From: Streptomyces lienomycini
Lineage (GTDB): Bacteria; Actinomycetota; Actinomycetes; Streptomycetales; Streptomycetaceae
Reading direction: 5' to 3'
Assembly: GCF_027947595.1 (NCBI RefSeq)
Contig: NZ_CP116257.1
Location: 930,001-994,000, forward strand
Length of the DNA stretch: 64,000 nucleotides
Under the pieces are notes generated by a model. That model did not search any database. It saw only the letters and a list, made by a program, of their open reading frames with translations, and had not been told where the DNA came from. Positions 62,162 to 64,000 of this stretch are shown piece after piece. Position 1 is the first letter of the stretch; each line of letters starts with the position of its first letter. The translations under genes were made by a program, and so were the position numbers.

Positions 62162-62177
62162 GTTAACACGCGTTAAC
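62162..62177. promoter_or_regulatory. Palindromic GTTAAC-ACGC-GTTAAC upstream of enoyl-CoA hydratase
   Basis: Two GTTAAC hexamers separated by 4 bases, 11 bp before the hydratase ATG and adjoining its Shine-Dalgarno sequence. The arrangement suggests a repressor site that would also block translation initiation or the promoter. Confidence 0.55.
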
Positions 62178-62188
62178 CGGAGGGTGTC

Positions 62189-63001
62189 ATGAGCGGTGTC
62201 ACGAGCGAGGAGCGGTTCGGAGAGTTCGTCCTGGTGAGGCGCCACGGGGACGGGCACGTCGCGGAACTGGCACTCGACCGGCCGAAGGCCATGAACGCCG
62301 TCTCGACCGCGATGGCCCGCTCCGTGGGCGCGGCGTGCGCGGCGCTGGGCGAGGACCGGAGCGTACGGGTGGTGGTGCTGACCTCGACCCACGAGCGGGC
62401 GTTCTGCGTCGGCGCGGACCTGAAGGAGCGCAACTCCTTCTCCGACGCCGACCTGCTGCGGCAGCGGCCGGTGACGCGGGCGGCGTACACGGCGGTGCTG
62501 GAGCTGCCGCAGCCGACGGTCGCGGCGGTGCACGGGTTCGCGCTGGGCGGCGGGTTCGAGCTGGCGCTGTCGTGCGACGTGATCGTGGCCGACCGGACGG
62601 CCGTGGTGGGGCTGCCGGAGGTGTCGGTGGGGGTGATCCCGGGCGGCGGCGGTACGCAGCTGCTGCCACGCCGGGTGGGGGCGGCGCGGGCGGCCGAGCT
62701 GGTGTTCACCGCGCGGCGGGTGGCGGCCGGGGAGGCGCGCGAGCTGGGGCTCGTGGACCAGCTGGTGGACGAGGGGCGGGACCGGGAGGAGGCGCTGGAC
62801 CTCGCCTCCCGGATGGCGACGAACTCGCCCGTGGGATTGAGGGCGGCCAAGCGGGCGCTGCGGCTCGGGCACGGCCTCGATCTGCGGGCGGGGCTAGAGG
62901 TCGAGGACGCGGCGTGGCGGTCGGTGGCGTTCTCGGGCGACCGGGCGGAGGGCGTGGCGGCGTTCAACGAGAAGCGGGCGCCGCGGTGGCCGGGCGAGTG
63001 A
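62189..63001 (+). CDS. Enoyl-CoA hydratase/isomerase (crotonase family)
   Basis: 270 residues. VAELALDRPKAMNAVSTAMARSV, FCVGADLKERNSF (oxyanion hole) and TVAAVHGFALGGGFELALSCDVIVAD are present, the last carrying the first catalytic Glu in FELALSCD. VVGLPEVSVGVIPGGGGTQLLPRRVG carries the second in LPEV. Both acids of true hydratases are thus kept. It hydrates trans-2-enoyl-CoA in fatty acid or branched-chain breakdown. CCGGAGG at 62177-62183 sets ATG 62189. Confidence 0.92.
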   Translation: MSGVTSEERFGEFVLVRRHGDGHVAELALDRPKAMNAVSTAMARSVGAACAALGEDRSVRVVVLTSTHERAFCVGADLKERNSFSDADLLRQRPVTRAAYTAVLELPQPTVAAVHGFALGGGFELALSCDVIVADRTAVVGLPEVSVGVIPGGGGTQLLPRRVGAARAAELVFTARRVAAGEARELGLVDQLVDEGRDREEALDLASRMATNSPVGLRAAKRALRLGHGLDLRAGLEVEDAAWRSVAFSGDRAEGVAAFNEKRAPRWPGE

Positions 63002-63141
63002 GCCGACCGACCGGGCGCGGCCGCCGCCGCCCTCTCCCACACCGTCGGTCCCCGTCCGGCGCGTGACCGGGAGCCCCGGTGACTGCGCGTCCGGCGTCGC
63101 CCGCTGTGGGTGGGGCAGGCGCGGCTCGGTGGCCGGCGGCC

Positions 63142-63620
63142 GTCGTCCTGCGCGGTCGGTCGCTGGGCGTGGCGCCCGATGCGGTCCGGCGGCGTCGCGC
63201 GCCGCTTGCCGCGGGCCGGCGGCTGCCTGTCCGGGGGTGACCGTCGTACCTGCGCGGTCGGTCCCCGGGCGCGGCTCCTGGCGGGGTTCGGCGCCGCTTG
63301 TCGCCTGCCGTGGGCCGATGGTGGTCGGCCGTCGTGGCCGGTGCGGCGTGAGCAGTCGTCCGCGTGTCGTGCGTCGGCGGCGGATCGGGCCGGTACTCGC
63401 CCCCCGTCGAGGGGTGGCCATCGTCCTGCGTGGCCGGTCGTCGGGCGCTGGTTTCGATGCGGTCCGGCGCGGCGTGCCGCTTGCCGTGGGCCGATGGTGG
63501 TCGGCCGTCGTGGTCGGTGCGGGCCGGCGTCGTCGCCGTGCGGCGTGAACAGTCGTCCGCGTGTCCCGCGTGTCGCGCGTCGCCTCGCCGGCAGGGCGGT
63601 GGAGCGGGCCGGTACTCGCC
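63142..63620. repeat. Degenerate long direct repeat in a non-coding stretch
   Basis: Two related blocks can be followed, about 63142-63400 and 63419-63620. Shared segments include GATGCGGTCCGGCG, CGCTTGCCG, GGGCCGATGGTGGTCGG, CAGTCGTCCGCGTGTC and GGGCCGGTACTCGCC. All six frames give Arg/Gly/Ala-rich translations with poor third-position bias, so 63002-63673 is probably non-coding. Confidence 0.65.
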
Positions 63621-63673
63621 CGGTTCGCCCTGCTTGAGTAACGTTTCTCCGTGAATTTCCCTAGCCTGGAGTG

Positions 63674-64000
63674 ATGGGTGACGACAGGCGGCTCGCGGCC
63701 GTGGTCGCGCTGGCGCAGGGCATGGCCGCCGCGCACAGCGCGCGTGAGGCGTGGCGGGCGGCGGCCCTCGGCGGGTGTCTGGCGCTGGGCGGCAGCTTCG
63801 CCGCGCTGTCGGTGTGGGAGCGCGAGCTGGGGCGGCTCCGGGTCCTGGTGAACGTCGGCCGGCGGGCCGAGGACGAGGAGGAGTTCCCGGAGGACGAGTC
63901 CTACCCGGTGCACCAGTTCGCGGAGATCACCGAGTTCCTGCACGAGCGCTGGGCCGGTGGCGGCGAGCCCGACGCCTGGGTCGAGACGGCCGAGGGGCCC
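63674..64000 (+). CDS. GAF-like N-terminus of a longer protein, cut by the window edge
   Basis: 109 residues visible, with no stop before 64000. DRRLAAVVALAQGMAAAHSAREAWRAAALGGCLALGGSFAALSVWERELGRLRVLVNVGRRA resembles the first half of a GAF domain, followed by a Glu-rich segment (EDEEEFPEDESYPVHQF). From its position after cya and the hydratase, I suspect the N-terminus of a GAF-GGDEF diguanylate cyclase (CdgE in S. coelicolor by memory), but no GGDEF part is in view. TAGCCT lies 6 bases before the ATG (leaderless type). Confidence 0.6.
   Translation, partial: MGDDRRLAAVVALAQGMAAAHSAREAWRAAALGGCLALGGSFAALSVWERELGRLRVLVNVGRRAEDEEEFPEDESYPVHQFAEITEFLHERWAGGGEPDAWVETAEGP

Noticed and set aside
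63063..63654. Protein-coding genes in the repeat-rich gap before the last gene
   Set aside because: Competing open frames on the same strand give only Arg/Gly/Cys-rich sequence, with no ribosome-binding site and no third-position bias.

Overview
The window reads as a Streptomyces chromosome segment. GC is very high, third codon positions are almost all G or C, GTG starts are common and several 4-base GTGA/ATGA gene overlaps occur. Gene content and order (a sialic-acid-type glycan cluster, nucleoside salvage, afsQ1/afsQ2/sigQ, deoC, pnp, accA2, pccB, birA, cya) match my memory of the S. coelicolor SCO4868-SCO4931 neighbourhood. That match is recalled, not searched. The segment is chromosomal core. 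I saw no insertion sequence, prophage, tRNA, rRNA or CRISPR array.

Layout. 0-4.7 kb: the start of an L,D-transpeptidase-like lipoprotein, a B12-dependent acyl-CoA mutase large subunit, and an FAD monooxygenase divergent from a TetR-family regulator with two identical operators. 4.7-16 kb: a cell-wall glycopolymer region with a methyltransferase, a catalytically dead trypsin-like secreted protein, an acyltransferase, two polysialyltransferase-like enzymes, a GT2, a DUF6716-type enzyme, a CMP-nonulosonate synthetase fused to a HAD phosphatase, and NeuB. This fits nonulosonic (teichulosonic) acid polymer synthesis. 16-26 kb: an M20 amidohydrolase, then nucleoside uptake and breakdown (two BMP lipoproteins, ABC ATPase, two permeases, cdd, deoA). 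26-32.4 kb: transporters, a STAS protein, an ECF sigma factor, an MFS/LysR pair and a hydrolase. 32.5-35.3 kb: adenosine deaminase and small envelope proteins. 35.3-39.4 kb: the lipoprotein-afsQ2-afsQ1 operon divergent from sigQ, with an AfsQ1 box between them. 39.4-43 kb: a P-loop kinase, a small secreted protein, and a Ser/Thr kinase carrying a solute-binding sensor domain. 43-50.2 kb: the deoC operon with two aldehyde dehydrogenase-like genes, a PH-domain protein, a phosphosugar mutase and purine nucleoside phosphorylase. 50.2-53.3 kb: GGCT-like protein, LpdA and a DeoR regulator. 53.5-59.9 kb: accA2, a membrane protein, maf, a 42-residue membrane protein, the epsilon subunit, pccB and birA. 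60-64 kb: class III adenylate cyclase, a low-complexity protein, enoyl-CoA hydratase and the start of a GAF-like protein.

Two regulatory patterns stand out. First, the palindrome CTACGCGCGTAG (four perfect and two near-perfect copies) lies at the promoters of both BMP lipoproteins, the nucleoside ABC-cdd-deoA operon, adenosine deaminase, deoC and pnp. It ties scattered nucleoside genes into one predicted regulon. Second, CACAC-N3-GTGTG lies upstream of both accA2 and pccB/birA, linking the biotin-carrier and carboxyltransferase genes of propionyl/acetyl-CoA carboxylase. Many genes also show a TANNNT-type -10 hexamer only 6-7 bases before the start codon, which predicts leaderless mRNAs.
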